A stretch of 64,000 bases of DNA, from assembly GCA_956465555.1 (NCBI GenBank), contig OY101115.1, positions 2,728,001-2,792,000 of the forward strand. The letters are read 5' to 3'. Positions 49,054 to 60,841 of this stretch are shown one piece after another. Below the pieces are notes generated by a model. It was given only the letters and a program-made list of their open reading frames with translations, did not search any database and was not told where the DNA came from. Every line of letters begins with the position of its first letter. Position 1 is the stretch's first letter. This DNA is from Nitzschia sp. pyKryTriq1 (Eukaryota; Bacillariophyta; Bacillariophyceae; Bacillariales; Bacillariaceae). The position numbers and the translations under genes were made by a program.

Positions 49054-51812
49054 ATGACGCCAAGTAAGAACGCAGGTGGCTTGCAAGAGCTGGCTTCATC
49101 CGCCCTACCCGCTTTGGGTGGCGATCCGCTACAGCCGTCATGGTCGCGATCCCTGCAAGAGCTCATGGCTGCCAATCAAGCTTTGATCGGGACTTCGGGC
49201 CCTCCTCAGCCCACAGCCGCGGCCCAAGTCTTACTTGGTGGAAGTAGTCGGACAGACTTTGGCTCTCTAGTAGCGTCTTTGGAGACACCCGGTAACAAAA
49301 ATATGTCGACGGGCACCAAGACGGCGACAGTGGTGAGTCTGGAAGAGAGATGCCGCAAGCACCGGGATGGCATCATTGAACGAATTCTCAAGAAAGAGAG
49401 GGAACACTCGCAGCGGGCCTTTGAGAAGGCGATTGAGCGACGACGAGAAGAAGATTGGGCGAAGGAACGTGAGTGGTGGATGAAAGAGATGGTAGGAAAG
49501 CGCAATTTGGTGGACTCCACCAACCACTCGCTGTCGCTTGGGCCTTCGGAGAGTTCGACGTTGCCGATACTTTCAGGTCCTACCTCCTCCAGCAACTTGC
49601 TTCCCGGCTATGCTTCTCATTCTAACCTCACATTGAACAATAGATTGGCTGCGGAGCACGGGAAGCTTGTCAAGTCTTTGCCAGCAGGAACGTCTTCCGA
49701 CCTCGGAGGCGTCGTGGCTCACTTTGAGTCGATCGCGTCTGCTTTGGATGATTCCAATGCGGCTGCTGGTTACACGACTGCCTGGCAGCTCATGGAATCC
49801 ATGATACCTCGTCTGTCGTCGCCTATCGATGGGGCTCTAGGAGCGCTGATTCATTTCTGTAAGCAGTATCAATGTTTCATCAAGAATCGAGTGGCTTCCG
49901 CCAGCTTGGCCGGGCAGGATCTATCCACTCGACAGAATTTCGGCTCGGGTATGGCTGGGACCGTAGCTGCTTATGTCAAGCTGGAAAAGGGAAGCAATGC
50001 GTCCATCTGGTGTATCCTCTATTACTGTAAGTACTGTATTACTACACGCACACACGCACATCATACCATACCATTCCATACCATCACGGAATGCACCTGT
50101 CGCTGCGTCTCCCCTGTGTCTCATGATAAATGATTTTTTTCTTCTTTGTTGGTTTGTTTGTTTGCCAGGCTTGCGCTGTGGAGACGCGGTAGCCGCAAGA
50201 GATGTTTTGAATGTAGGAACCATTCAGGAGAACTTTCCCGAGCAAGCCTTGGTGCAAAGAGTGATTAGTAATCTGGGACAACTTCAGAGAAACGCCTCTT
50301 GCGTCTGGGAAACGGGCAATCCATTGATCTCGCGACAGGACAATGCTGCCATGGAGGATTTGTATGAGAAGACTCGCAACCTAGAACCTGAGAATACCTT
50401 CAAGATTGGTGTCCTCGCGCTTCTGTCAGGAAACGAATTAGCTTCTTTCGAAACTATTGAAGATTACTTATTCGGACGCTTGTGGCTGGCGCTGCAGAGT
50501 GATAATCCCCCTCCACAAATTGAGAATATTGGGGCATCGATTCGCAAGTATGGACCAGAGTACTTTGGTGGGGCAGAGGAAAATGGAGGATGGGGATATG
50601 CGCTTCCGTTGTTGGCAACACAACAATTCAAGACCGCCCTTACATTTTTAGCGGAAGCCGGAGGATCCACCGGTCTCCTGCAAGCGACTCACCTGGGCCT
50701 GGTCCTTTCCATGGGAGGGATCCCTCTGGAAGATTTGGGCCGACCTTCGTCGTCCACTGGGGATCTTGCCACTGCGCTTTTAGTCAAGTACGCCACTACT
50801 CTTGAGCATGATCCTGCGCTCGGTGTTGGGGCCGCTCTGGAGTACCTGCTTCGAATTCCTTCGAAGGAACGGTCACACAAGGAGGTACGTCTTCTTGAAG
50901 TTGTCAGGGTGAAAATCTTTTATAAACAGAACAGTAGCAGGCTCACACTATTGTTTCTTCTATTTCATCAGATTGCGGAACTTTTGTGTCGATCGCCTCA
51001 TCTCGTCGACCAGCTGGCAGGTATTATGAAGGATGACGGAGCTCGTCAACCAGGAGAGTTGGACAAACATTTAGACAGCAGTGAGGTGGACGTTGTCCTT
51101 TTCAAAGCCGCGGAGAACTTCCGACGCCACGCCCAAGACCGTTCAAAGGCAGAATTGGCTGCCAAACTCTTCATGCTTGCTGGAAAATATAGCTCATTGA
51201 TCTCACTTCTCAATGAGCTCATCACGCCTACCGACAAGGACGACGACAACAAGAGGTATGTTGGTGGAACCGGATTACGAAACGATAGAAAAAGGTTCCT
51301 ACTCACCCATTAATCCCTTCATGAACAGATATTGGTGGACACAGTCGCAACAATTTTATGCGCACTATCTATCGCAGAGGAGCCTGGCGCTGGCATCTCT
51401 CGAGCGCGAAAACAACATGAAACTTGTCGATACGAATCGAACGTTGATGGAATTTCGTTATTTTTTCTCGTCGCTGCGAAACGAACAGTACCAGGAAACT
51501 TTTGAAATGATCAAGCGCTTGAATATATTGCCACTTCAACAGGAGGAAGTCAATGAGAAGGAAAGTATCTACAAGGATATGGAACCGATTCTGAAGGAAC
51601 AATTTCCTGCCCTTTTGACTGGAGCTGTCCACTGTTTGCATGGGATGCACCGTCGCATCAAGTCGGAGTCTCGAGGTGTCGACGAAAGCGTGGAATTTCA
51701 ACTCAAAGATCTTCAGAAAAAAGCTCGATTCTTGTACATTTTTTCTGGTCTTACGAATATGCCAAACTCAACGAAACAAGACATCCAGCGCTTGCGAAAC
51801 AACATGATCTAG
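49054..51812 (+). CDS. NUP93: Nucleoporin NUP93/NIC96
   Basis: Scaffold nucleoporin of the inner ring of the nuclear pore. Four exons, 49054-50026, 50169-50884, 50972-51255 and 51329-51812 (introns of 142, 87 and 73 bases), give 818 residues; human NUP93 has 819. The N-terminus is flexible, then a charged helical stretch (ERCRKHRDGIIERILKKE) matches the coiled region. The alpha-solenoid shows IWCILYYCLRCGDAVAARDV across intron 1, ENGGWGYALPLLATQQFKTA, LTFLAEAGGSTGLLQATHLG, and later IAELLCRSPHLVDQLAGIM and LAAKLFMLAGKYSSLISLLN. Exon 4 carries RYWWTQSQQFYAHYLSQ and ends in a helical tail. All splice sites follow GTA/GTAT...AG and keep the frame. Confidence 0.92.
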
Positions 51813-51955
51813 TAGTACGAGTAGAGGACCTCGTAGAGACCCGTATTAAAACACGATATGGTAGCAATTTGATCAATTTCTTATCGTAATGTAGTTTCGC
51901 TTCGTATTGTTGTGTGATGACTGGTCACAAAGTAAAAAGAGAAACCGTGGAAGAG

Positions 51956-53095
51956 TTAGTCAAGGGAGATGCCCGAAGCTGGTTCAAACTTGCTGCCTTG
52001 CTCCGACAACTTTTTATGGGCCTTGGCATAGCTCACGAAAAAGGCTTCTTGACTATCACGGAACTTTTCGGCAAAGGGGCGAAACTTGTCATCAGTGAAA
52101 ACAGCGCGATCACTCGACATCTTCAATAACTCTTCATCGGCATTAGGATCATTTAGAGTGATAAAGTAGGAATTGTCAAAGATGAGGAACTTCTCAGTCC
52201 ATGACTGACCCCCCGGGGTATACGGTGCATCGGTCCCATCAGCCCGAGGTTGTTTCATCGACCCATCAGTAAATTTCGTCTTTTCCTTTCCCAAGCCCGA
52301 ACGATTCGCATAGGCTCGGCCTATCAATGACGCAAACGAAAAAAAGCATTTCTGGTTAGACAACAAACCGAAGCGTGACAAAAGGAACAGACATACGAAG
52401 TACTCGCATTACGCACCGAAAGTGTGGGCCCCTGAAAGGGCAACAATCTCTTCGTCATTAAAACCCATACGGTAAAACACCTTTCGTAGGTGGCCCTCAG
52501 GTTCATTGCTCTCTGTGGACGCAGTTCCACCAGGCCCACCATATTTGCCATCAGGCCCGGCTTCCCCATCGGGAAGATTTCCCTCGGGTGAGCACTGATC
52601 GGGCGACGAGGAGTCGACTCGACCATACTTAACGTTAAGCTTGGGACCACCAGCGGTTTCAATAGCCCGACAGGAAGCCATTTGGAAGATGTCAGCATAG
52701 CTTACATTCGGGTATGCCTTCTTGACTGGTTCCAGCAGTTTGATGGCACCCACCAGCCCTGCATTCGCTCCATGGTTGATTTCTGGTGCAAAACGAATGG
52801 ATGCCACGGCACCTCCTGCCGCTGGCCATTCTCCCTTGACATCTTTGTCAAAGGTACCACTATCATGCCACGCCAGACGGACCATGATGGGTCCACAGGC
52901 CTTATCATAGAGGATTTGGTCGATCATCGTTTGGGCACCAAGAAGATCATCCTTGGTGGCCCCTTTGAGTGAAGTGTTTCTGTCGCCCATACTGGAAGCT
53001 CCGAGAAAGGTGACTCCCTTACGCTGTGATGGAATGAAGGCAACAGCCGACAACAGGCTGGATACCAGAACGAAAGCAGTGAGTCCTTTATTCAT
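51956..53095 (-). CDS. APX: Ascorbate peroxidase, plastid-targeted class I peroxidase
   Basis: Reduces hydrogen peroxide with ascorbate, probably in the plastid. Two exons, 53095-52417 and 52320-51956 (96-base intron, GTGCGT...ATAG), give 347 residues. The signal peptide (GLTAFVLVSSLLSAVAFIPS) has an AVAF cleavage site like other diatom plastid proteins. The distal haem motif is RLAWHDSGTFD (R73, W76, H77) and the proximal motif LSGAHTFG carries the haem-ligand His224 at the splice junction. FAPEINHGANAGL, SYADIFQMASCRAIE and the C-terminal WTEKFLIFDNSYF are typical of the APX/cytochrome c peroxidase class. Substrate choice between ascorbate and cytochrome c cannot be settled by eye, but plastid targeting favours ascorbate. 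Confidence 0.9.
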
Positions 53096-54591
53096 GTTGT
53101 TCAGTTTCTTGCAATGAGAGATGTCTTGTGGATTGTGGATGAATATAATCTACCGCCGGTATCGCCGGCGTCGGCGGTCGGCGGTCGGCGGGGCGATGGT
53201 TCATGGATCTTTTTGTGAGATGTGATGTCTTGGTTCTTCGTGTGCCAGTTTGGGAACAACATGTGGAACCCTTCGAAGCGAATGAAGTCACGGCGGTCAG
53301 ACGCGATGCGATGCGATCATGCGCCGCCATGCTACCAGAATGCATGCATACATGCCGATGCAATACCGGTACGTACATACCGTACCAGGTACAACAAGGG
53401 TACTGGTACCCCAGGAGCATCCGGGGAATTTTCTGAAACAAAAAAAATCGCGCGTTTTACAGCGCTTTTCGTCGCTCTACTACTAGTAGACTACAAGGTC
53501 GAAGATTATTTCTTCGTACGAAGAAATAACATTCAACCGGACAAGGGTTGTAGCCGTTGGTCTTCTCGGTCTCCTCGTTGACGGTACGAGTGACGGAATG
53601 TTTGACCATGTCGAGAGATTTGGGGGAGAAATCCTTTTTGAAGGGGAGGACTCCTTGGGCTCGAGGAACACGGTTTCCTCGACGATTGTTACCTGCACGC
53701 AACATAGCGGCGACTTCTCGTAGGCAAGGTAGTTAGTAGTATTGGTCGTTCGAAAGGGTGTACGATATTGTCGAACTTCTGATCAGAATGCAACGACTCG
53801 TAGTTACGGGATTCAATTCGTGATTTAAAGTAGATGAAATTAAAAGAAGTGAGACTATTTTTCTGGGTTGTTTTGAGAGATGAATCTTTTGTAATCGTAA
53901 GGTAGTCGTGAAGTGTCAGGGGCACGAACGACTTATCATAAATGTAGTGGTGATGGCGATCTTGGATGTCTTGTGAAGTTTGTGAAGGAGGGATCGCCTC
54001 TAGATGAAATGCAGTAGTCATTGACGGAGGTGTCACGACTAGTAGGAACGCTATGACGTCACGCAGTGTCAGGATGACGTCGAGGGAGGGACGGACGGAC
54101 CGATGACGTCGACAGGACACTGCAGTGGTAATGTACTGTACATAGCATGTGGGGTTGTTCTCCCTTCCCCCGACCGGTTCGCTTTTCGGACTTGTGTCGC
54201 GCACTCTTTATTTGTCGGTTGTATGTATTATTTTTTACGCTACGTCGATGACGACTCCTCCTCTCACGACGACTCCTCACCGCTGCGTACCAATTCGAGG
54301 TCTCCTCCGGGTCTCCAAAGAGCTCCTTTCCATCTGGCCGCGTCGCGTACGTGGCAAATTTTTGGCGCCTTGTTTCTCGAGACCACGCACGCACTAAAAA
54401 GTCGTCGTGTCTCGAATGAATGATGCTGCCGTCGTCTGCCGGGCGGTACAGTACTCGTAGTGGGAAGCAGAGATCCAGATGCGTTTGTGTCCCTCCAGCA
54501 TCTACAGCACCAGACAGAGGATTTTCTATCGATATCCTCACAACATCCCGAGGTACTTGTTTGTAAAGCCTCTCTTGTTACTCTACCAAAG
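53096..54591. other. Long intergenic region with palindromes and one doubtful frame
   Basis: About 1.5 kb between the divergent peroxidase and metallophosphatase genes. A CGG-rich patch (53150-53195) and GTAC words (53365-53410) lie near the peroxidase start. A perfect 24-base palindrome centred on CGTACG is at 53506-53529. On the minus strand, 54021-53689 is open for 110 codons from an ATG (MTTAFHLEAIPPSQTSQDIQ...) with no recognised domain; it could be a small gene or chance. Nothing else is supported. Confidence 0.4.
53506..53529. repeat. Perfect 24-base palindrome
   Basis: TTATTTCTTCGT is followed directly by its reverse complement. It lies between two divergent genes, about 410 bases upstream of the peroxidase start, next to a CTACTACTAGTAG palindrome. 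Confidence 0.9.
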
Positions 54592-56385
54592 ATGCGTCTC
54601 TTGATCTTGACAACAGCCGCCACCGGCGTGGCTGCCTTTATGCCTTCTTTCAGGGCAAGCTCGAGCACGGCGTTGAAGGCTGACCTCACTTCGGACAAGT
54701 TCGCCGTGGCCGTCTTGGGTGACTTGCACATCGACCCCAGGAAGATGGAAGATTACTACTCTGGACGCGACCAGTGGATGAAGGTGCTCGAGCAAGAATC
54801 TGCCGAAAAGTCCGGCAATGTTGCCCTCGTTTCCCTCGGTGACTTGGGCGAGTCGAAGTCGGTTCGGCCCGAAGAAACCAACGAGCTCTTCGCGGGTACC
54901 ACGGAATGTCACGAAATGGCAGCCGAGTTCCTTCGATCCTTCGGCGTACCATACGAAGTTGTGGGAGGCAACCACGGTAAGTTTCTTTATGAAAAGTATG
55001 AAGAGGATTGATAGAGGAATTCAGGCTTACCTTTCTCCTCTGTTGCTTCCTCGACGATAGATCTTGAGGGCATTGACGAGTTTGACACCGACCAGGCGAA
55101 TCTTGACATGTTTTTGCGAGTTCACAACAAGCCATCGCCTCAGTTCATCCGTCAAATTGCCGACAAGACCCTGTTGGTGGGCTTATCGTCGACCATCTTC
55201 CGTTCGGCCAAATACACATCGCACGAAGTGACCATCGACAAGGCGCAGTTGGACTGGTTTGAAGAAACCGTAAAGGCTCACCCGGCAGAAGAGGGATGGA
55301 AGATTTTTGTCTTCACTCACGCCCCTCCCAATGGATCAGGACTTCGCGTCTTGCAGGAAAATCACGTCGTAAATGGTTGCTGCTGGCTCAACCATTCGAA
55401 CGAAGCCGAGTGCCGCAAGTTCATTGAACTCTGTCGTGAACACCGTAGTATCAAGGCTTGGTTCTCGGGTCACTTCCATTTGGGACAAGATTATCAAGAT
55501 AGTATTACCTTCCCCACCATTGATCCATCAGAGGGTCCCTACCCTAACCGAGGAAGTTGCGTCTTTGTTCAAACATCGGTCATGCGCTCGGGAACCTCTC
55601 GTGACACTCGCCAACAATCTCGCTTGATTCGCGGCGACAAGGAGAAGTTTGAAATTTGCACCGTCGACCACCAAAAGGGAGGAATTGTGCGTGTAGATGC
55701 CACTATTACTTACCGTGGTGACACCAACGAGGTTGGAATTTACGCACACTCAGACATTGCTAAAAAGGATGATAAGCTCTTCAAGGTCTATCAGCCTTGT
55801 GCCGGCGATGCTTTGCATCCACCTGATGATGGTTTGGTCGAGTACGAAGAGGAAATGATCCTGGACGAGCCTATCACCACAGATACTGTTAAATGGTGGA
55901 AAATGGACTGTGGCCGAGTGCTTGGTCTGTTGAATGGTATGCTTATTGAGTACGACAGATCGACTCTTGCGCCTTTGGGTCTTGTGGTCGGAGCTGACGA
56001 ATTGTTGGGCAAGCGCATTGCCGTCATTTACTCTGGTGAAGATGGATACTGTGAAGTCTCCTACGAAGAAGGCATGGAAGGTGCAGACTGTAGTGATCTT
56101 GAGGTTGATGCTCAAGAACAAGCCGTATTGTTGCTTGATGACACGGACGGTAGCGTTACTGTCGTGCAGCCCAACGAGGATGGATCCTACTGGCGAAAGA
56201 TCGTGCGAAACAAGATGATCCGCATGAAGGAAGTTCGTCGAGAACGCGCTGCCAAAGCCCTTGCTGCTTCGTTGTTGCAGAACGAAGAGGCTTCAGTCGT
56301 TTCGTCTTGGGGACCCTACATCTCCACCAAGGGAACTGCCAAGAATACCGGTGTCGTTGGTTTGACCACTGCTGCCAAGAAGTAA
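54592..56385 (+). CDS. Calcineurin-like metallophosphatase, plastid-targeted
   Basis: Two exons, 54592-54976 and 55061-56385 (84-base intron), give 569 residues. The leader MRLLILTTAATGVAAFMPSF has a VAAF plastid-type cleavage site. Metal-binding motifs of the calcineurin phosphoesterase fold are in order: VAVLGDLHID (D44, H46), VSLGDLGES, VVGGNHD split by the intron, IFVFTHAPP, and WFSGHFHLG. These fit an active dinuclear metal centre. After about residue 270 the protein continues with a long beta-rich region (GGIVRVDATITYRGD, VKWWKMDCGRVLGLLNGM), then a basic helix and tail, which I cannot assign. The substrate is unknown. The ATG at 54592 is chosen because it starts the signal peptide; the frame is open further up. 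Confidence 0.87.
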
Positions 56386-57132
56386 TCTTGATTGCTCTAG
56401 ATATGATGCATACGAGCTTGATGCTGTATGTAGATGGTTCACGAATAATCTAGCAAAACGTTGCAGCAATTTTTGTTTACGCGTTCTCTTCTCTTAAAAC
56501 TGTGTGTACCTCGTACTGTATGCCACACTCTTGTCTCAGGATTAAATTGTTGTCTGTTGTTAGCATCACAGATGATTATTCATTTTAATCTGAAGATTCT
56601 AGTCTCTAGTAGAGTAGAGCTAGAATATCTACAGGTACTACCGGAATGGTACCGGTGCGTAAGGAGGGACGCTAGTAGAGCTTTAGCTACAGTACTCATA
56701 CAGTAGCCTCTATTTTTATTGGTTTGGTGCGACGACCGACGACGACCCTCTCATTATTCCCGCGCCATTGAGCAGGAATGACGAATAACGAACGGCCATT
56801 CGCATTTCGCGCATGCTCGACGACAGACGACGGACGACTCGTAGGACTTGTTTTTGTATTCAGATCCTTCAGTGCTGTAGATGAAGATAAACTTTGCCAA
56901 TGCGTCGCGGCGGTTCAAAAGCCAAGCAATAAAACGAACAGACTATCGGTGGTATGGCGTATCGAGGATCATCGAAACAAAAGCATCATAAATTCATATC
57001 TTGCCTCTCTACCCTAGCTACTCGTAGAGTGAATGTTACAATCCCTTGCATGCCATTAAGAGTATACCACGTACTCTTCTCTTCTATTAAAGGCACCCGT
57101 CTCTTTACATAAATTGTATAGTATCCTGAAAC
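56386..57132. other. Intergenic stretch with CTAG/GTACC words
   Basis: Between the metallophosphatase and the next gene. AGTCTCTAGTAGAGTAGAGCTAG and GGTACCGG words lie at about 56600-56655. No gene is supported. Confidence 0.4.
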
Positions 57133-58423
57133 ATGGGCAAGGCCTCGAAGCAAAAAGCCGGCAGTGCTGTCACAGCGAAATCACCGACGGAGCCTCTGAA
57201 CTCGAAGAATAGTAAGACTGACGATTCACTTTCTCCCGCGGTCAAGAAGGAATTAATCGCAGAACACCTGCCTCCGATCAGTCTGGTTTTTACTGTCATT
57301 GCCTGCTCTGGGTTCCTCCTCATGTTTGCCTTTCGGGATGTTTTCGCAACCGGGCGGAATATCGCCGGAGAAATGGACGAGGCGTATTTGGTAAGCTTTT
57401 GAAGGTTCCAGCATTATTTCTTCTCTCTCTCCCTTGCTTTACTGATATCGGACATTTCATTTTTGCATGGTATGTCTCAAATTCGGTCTATTGCAGCAAT
57501 TCACGAAATCAGTCGTCTTTTTTGACAATTCCAAAGGCTGGAAGTCACAGCAGGGTGGGTTGAGTACGATCCAGCCTATTACGACCGATGCCAACAACAT
57601 GGGTGGTTTGTTTGTTCGCAAACTGGGAGGTGCTGCGAATTTGGCGTTTCAGTTTCAAAAACTTATGCCTGTATTGATACATCCTTGGGACGCGCGATGG
57701 AAACATGGGCACTTTCGTCCGGTCTTTTGGATGGCCGTGACAGCCAACGTTCTAGTGTCGGCCTTTTACGCTTACAGTCTTCCCGATTTGGCTGCTGCAG
57801 GTGCCGATGGCTTACCTAAAGTCTTCATGAGTGTATTGGCCATTGAATCGATGGTAATTCTCTATTATTTATATGCGTCTCGGAAGGTCAAAGTGGGTCC
57901 AGCAGTTGCCATGACGGAGGGAAAGACTCCGTCGTCGGTTCCTTCCCGCATTGTGGCCCGAACCGTGGCAGTCTGCTCGGGTGCCGTTGCAGTAATCGCC
58001 GGGCGGGACTTGTTCTTTCCTGGGGAAATCTTGGACTTTATTCCTCGGGATGATATTTATCTGGAGTGGACGAACGCCTTTTTGCATTCGCCACCGGAAG
58101 GGACCGTAGAAGCGGACGAAAATGGTATCCTGGCGGACCTATATGTGGGGGATAAGTTCCTATCGCAGTTCATGGCCATGAACTTTCTCCTGCTGTGCAT
58201 GTTCAAGCTGGTATCTGGATTTGGTATTCGGTACGGCAGTGATGGCGGCGGTGAAGTCAAGGCTAGAATGATCTGGAAAGCCCAATTCTTGGGCAATGCA
58301 TTGATTTTGTTTCTGTTTCGGCTGTTTACGCAAGCCGCCACTTCGGCCAGTTTGGACCTTCGTTGGCACCTTATGTTCATTGCCTATGAAACGGGGATTT
58401 TCGCCCTTTACGGGTTCCTGTGA
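57133..58423 (+). CDS. Multi-pass membrane protein, function unknown
   Basis: Two exons, 57133-57390 and 57497-58423 (106-base intron, GTAAGC...GCAG), give 394 residues. The first about 45 residues are Lys/Ser-rich (MGKASKQKAGSAVTAKS). Hydrophobic segments lie near residues 48-68 (ISLVFTVIACSGFLLMFAF), 162-182 (VFWMAVTANVLVSAFYAYSL), 193-214, 240-258, 310-328, 346-362 and 375-394. Between them are loops with HPWDARWKHGHFRP and FFPGEILDFIPRDDIYLEW. I do not recognise a family; the pattern suggests an integral membrane protein conserved in diatoms. No signal peptide precedes the first helix. The stop lies 153 bases from the convergent MFS transporter stop. Confidence 0.8.
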
Positions 58424-58576
58424 AAAAACACCCAATAATCATGATATCGAAGCGATGCTATAAAAATAATAGATGACAACGCTGCAACACTCTACTCCAG
58501 GTGCTCTATTCTATTGTAGTTAGTCTACAGGTACAGGATGCGGTTAGCAAAATCGCGTGGCTTCAAATAGCATGGC

Positions 58577-60139
58577 TTATGACAACGGCTCCTCGTCAGT
58601 CTGGGATGCTGCTGGTAGCAACGGCTCTTCAAGATCATTGACGAATCTTCCTGATGATGATGCTTCTTCTGTGGGTGCTGGTGGAACATTCTCTTCCCGA
58701 ATCTTGTCCATTGGAATGAACGACACCACGATGGCTCCCACAAAGTAGAGAAAAGAAGCAAAGATAAACATCGTCCCCGGTCCAATAGAATCCTTGGTTC
58801 GTTCGTAGATGAATTGCATGGAGAGTGGTCCGACTGCGGCGCTCAGAGCATTCACCGCGTACAAGGCTCCTTGCAGTTGGCCTTGTTCATTGACCGTGGC
58901 ATCCTTGGAAGCCAATGACGCCAAAATCGGAGTATTCGTCTTGGTAAGCTGGGACAGGCAGAGAGCCACATAGAGCGTCTGTTTGTTCTTTGCTACTCCA
59001 TACAAAAAATTGTGCAGAGTTCCGCTCATAAACGAGATGACGAGTAATCCCTTTTCACCGAACAACTGCAGCATTGGCTGAAGGAGTAGGGCTTGAATGA
59101 TAACTCCAACGACTCCCATGACCAGAAATTGAAAGGCGATATCCTGCTCCCGTACATTCAGATACTCTTCAATGTAGAATATCACCAAGTTGACATCGGT
59201 CGAATATACCATGCTGCTGAAGAAGCTACCGACGGCAACCAGCCGGATAGCCTCAGAATGGTTCAGAATGGTCATTTCATGAAAGGGGCGTGTCAAAATC
59301 TGCCAGAGCTGATGATGCCACTGCCAGCTCTCCCTCTCCACTACTAGTGCATCGACTTGCTGTTGTTCCGAAAGTTGTTGTAGATTGTTTTCTCTCACCG
59401 AGTCGGGCAGTGTCTCTGGAAATCCTACCAGTGTATACATAAATGCAATCCCGGCCAACACCATGGATAGAATAGATACATGAAGATGATTCAACAGAAG
59501 TGCCAAAAAGGGTGAAAAGGCAAACCCCCCATAAAAGGCAGCCATCACAATTCCAAAGCTCGGAGCTCGATATTCCTCGGGCATGGAATCGGTAAGAATG
59601 GCAAAGGCGATGCTCATATAGCTGATAACTCCAATCATACTGTTCGCAAGATAGTAGAATATGGGATCCATCCCGGGACACACTTGCATCAATACCAGTA
59701 CGATCGGCCCTAACGTGTAGAAAAATGTGCTCAGAATGAATATTCGCCGTCTACCGTGCACGTCGCTCATGCGCCCAATGACCGGGTTGAAAAACAGCGT
59801 CATGAGATTTTGTAGCATCGATGACCATGCAGAGGCATCCTGTGCATCGTCGGCTCCACTTCGACAAGCCACTGGCATGGACTGGTCGTCAAAGGACGAA
59901 CATGGTAATTCCCAGCTGTAGCCATGGTACAATCTGGCGTATCGATCTGATAATATTTCTGGAACACATGCGACCGTGCAGCCCAAGGCGAAGGACACTG
60001 ACACGCTTATCAAGACCGTCGATAACGCCCCTTTTGCTTTCAAGAAAGAAGAGAAGAAGGCTTTGATACGAAGAATTCCGGGTGGTGGTGATGGTGATGG
60101 TGAAGATGATTCTTCTGTCACTCCCGTTGTTGACGCCAT
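58577..60139 (-). CDS. Major facilitator superfamily transporter (TetA/HIAT1-like)
   Basis: A single exon encodes 520 residues with about twelve membrane helices. The motif between helices 2 and 3 is GRMSDVHGRRRIFILS, the MFS motif A. IFYYLANSMIGVISYMSIAF, PEEYRAPSFGIVMAAFYGGF and the second-half equivalent EKGLLVISFMSGTLHNFLYG are typical of the drug/proton antiporter and HIAT1 group. NEQGQLQGALYAVNALSAAV is strongly like HIAT1/TetA. A cytosolic loop around residues 270-300 is Gln/Glu-rich. The tail has DLEEPLLP, an acidic dileucine sorting signal that could send it to the vacuole or endosomes (inference). The substrate is unknown. The ATG at 60139 is the first in frame. Confidence 0.9.
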   Translation of the reverse strand: MASTTGVTEESSSPSPSPPPGILRIKAFFSSFLKAKGALSTVLISVSVSFALGCTVACVPEILSDRYARLYHGYSWELPCSSFDDQSMPVACRSGADDAQDASAWSSMLQNLMTLFFNPVIGRMSDVHGRRRIFILSTFFYTLGPIVLVLMQVCPGMDPIFYYLANSMIGVISYMSIAFAILTDSMPEEYRAPSFGIVMAAFYGGFAFSPFLALLLNHLHVSILSMVLAGIAFMYTLVGFPETLPDSVRENNLQQLSEQQQVDALVVERESWQWHHQLWQILTRPFHEMTILNHSEAIRLVAVGSFFSSMVYSTDVNLVIFYIEEYLNVREQDIAFQFLVMGVVGVIIQALLLQPMLQLFGEKGLLVISFMSGTLHNFLYGVAKNKQTLYVALCLSQLTKTNTPILASLASKDATVNEQGQLQGALYAVNALSAAVGPLSMQFIYERTKDSIGPGTMFIFASFLYFVGAIVVSFIPMDKIREENVPPAPTEEASSSGRFVNDLEEPLLPAASQTDEEPLS

Positions 60140-60841
60140 TTTCGGGATGCAGTATGAGTCGTCGTCAGTGAATAATGGTAAAGAAGGAGGACTCACTCCT
60201 CCAACAACGGATTTGTTCGACTACCAAAACCAACTCTGCTGCACCCTTTTTGCTCTCCGTCACCTGTCAACCCTTTTCTATCAAATGTGAATGCTGTCAA
60301 CCACTGTCAACCGACCATCTTTGAAGAGGAATCATCTTCGGAATAATCCAACAACATCATCCAATAATTAGAGACGACGACGACGTCTGCTGACGAAATT
60401 CTGCAAGGAACGAACCAATAAAGCGATGTTGTCAGAGCGAGCCAGCGTGGTGTCGAGTTGGGCAGGCGCGGTGGAGGGAAAGGGGGATGGATCGCAGGGA
60501 TCGGGCGGGGAGGAAGCCAAAAAAAAGTCCACGAAGATGTTTTTACAGTACTCATAGATTCATTCACAAAAACAACTCTAGCTACTGTAGGTCCCCACAA
60601 TCTAATCGAAAAGACTGATCAACAATAAAAGTAGATTTGCTTTTAATCGTACTTGCGTATGTTTTCATACAGTACTTCTTTATAACATCGACAATGGAAT
60701 GATGAGATCAGAAGGCAAGAAGGCCACATCGTCCAGCAAAAAATTGATGCCAGACAAACTTTAAACTTGCTCCCTTTCTTCTTTCTTGAAAGTCAAATTT
60801 GACTCCTCTAGTAGATTGTGGTGGTGCGACTGGCGACATTT
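60140..60841. other. Intergenic stretch, nothing recognised
   Basis: About 700 bases upstream of the MFS gene and downstream of the type I membrane protein gene. Short open frames are present but none has recognisable content. Confidence 0.4.

Noticed and set aside
53689-54021. 110-codon minus-strand frame as a firm gene
   Set aside because: No homology seen, an isolated frame in a palindrome-rich intergenic region; kept only as a remark in the intergenic entry.
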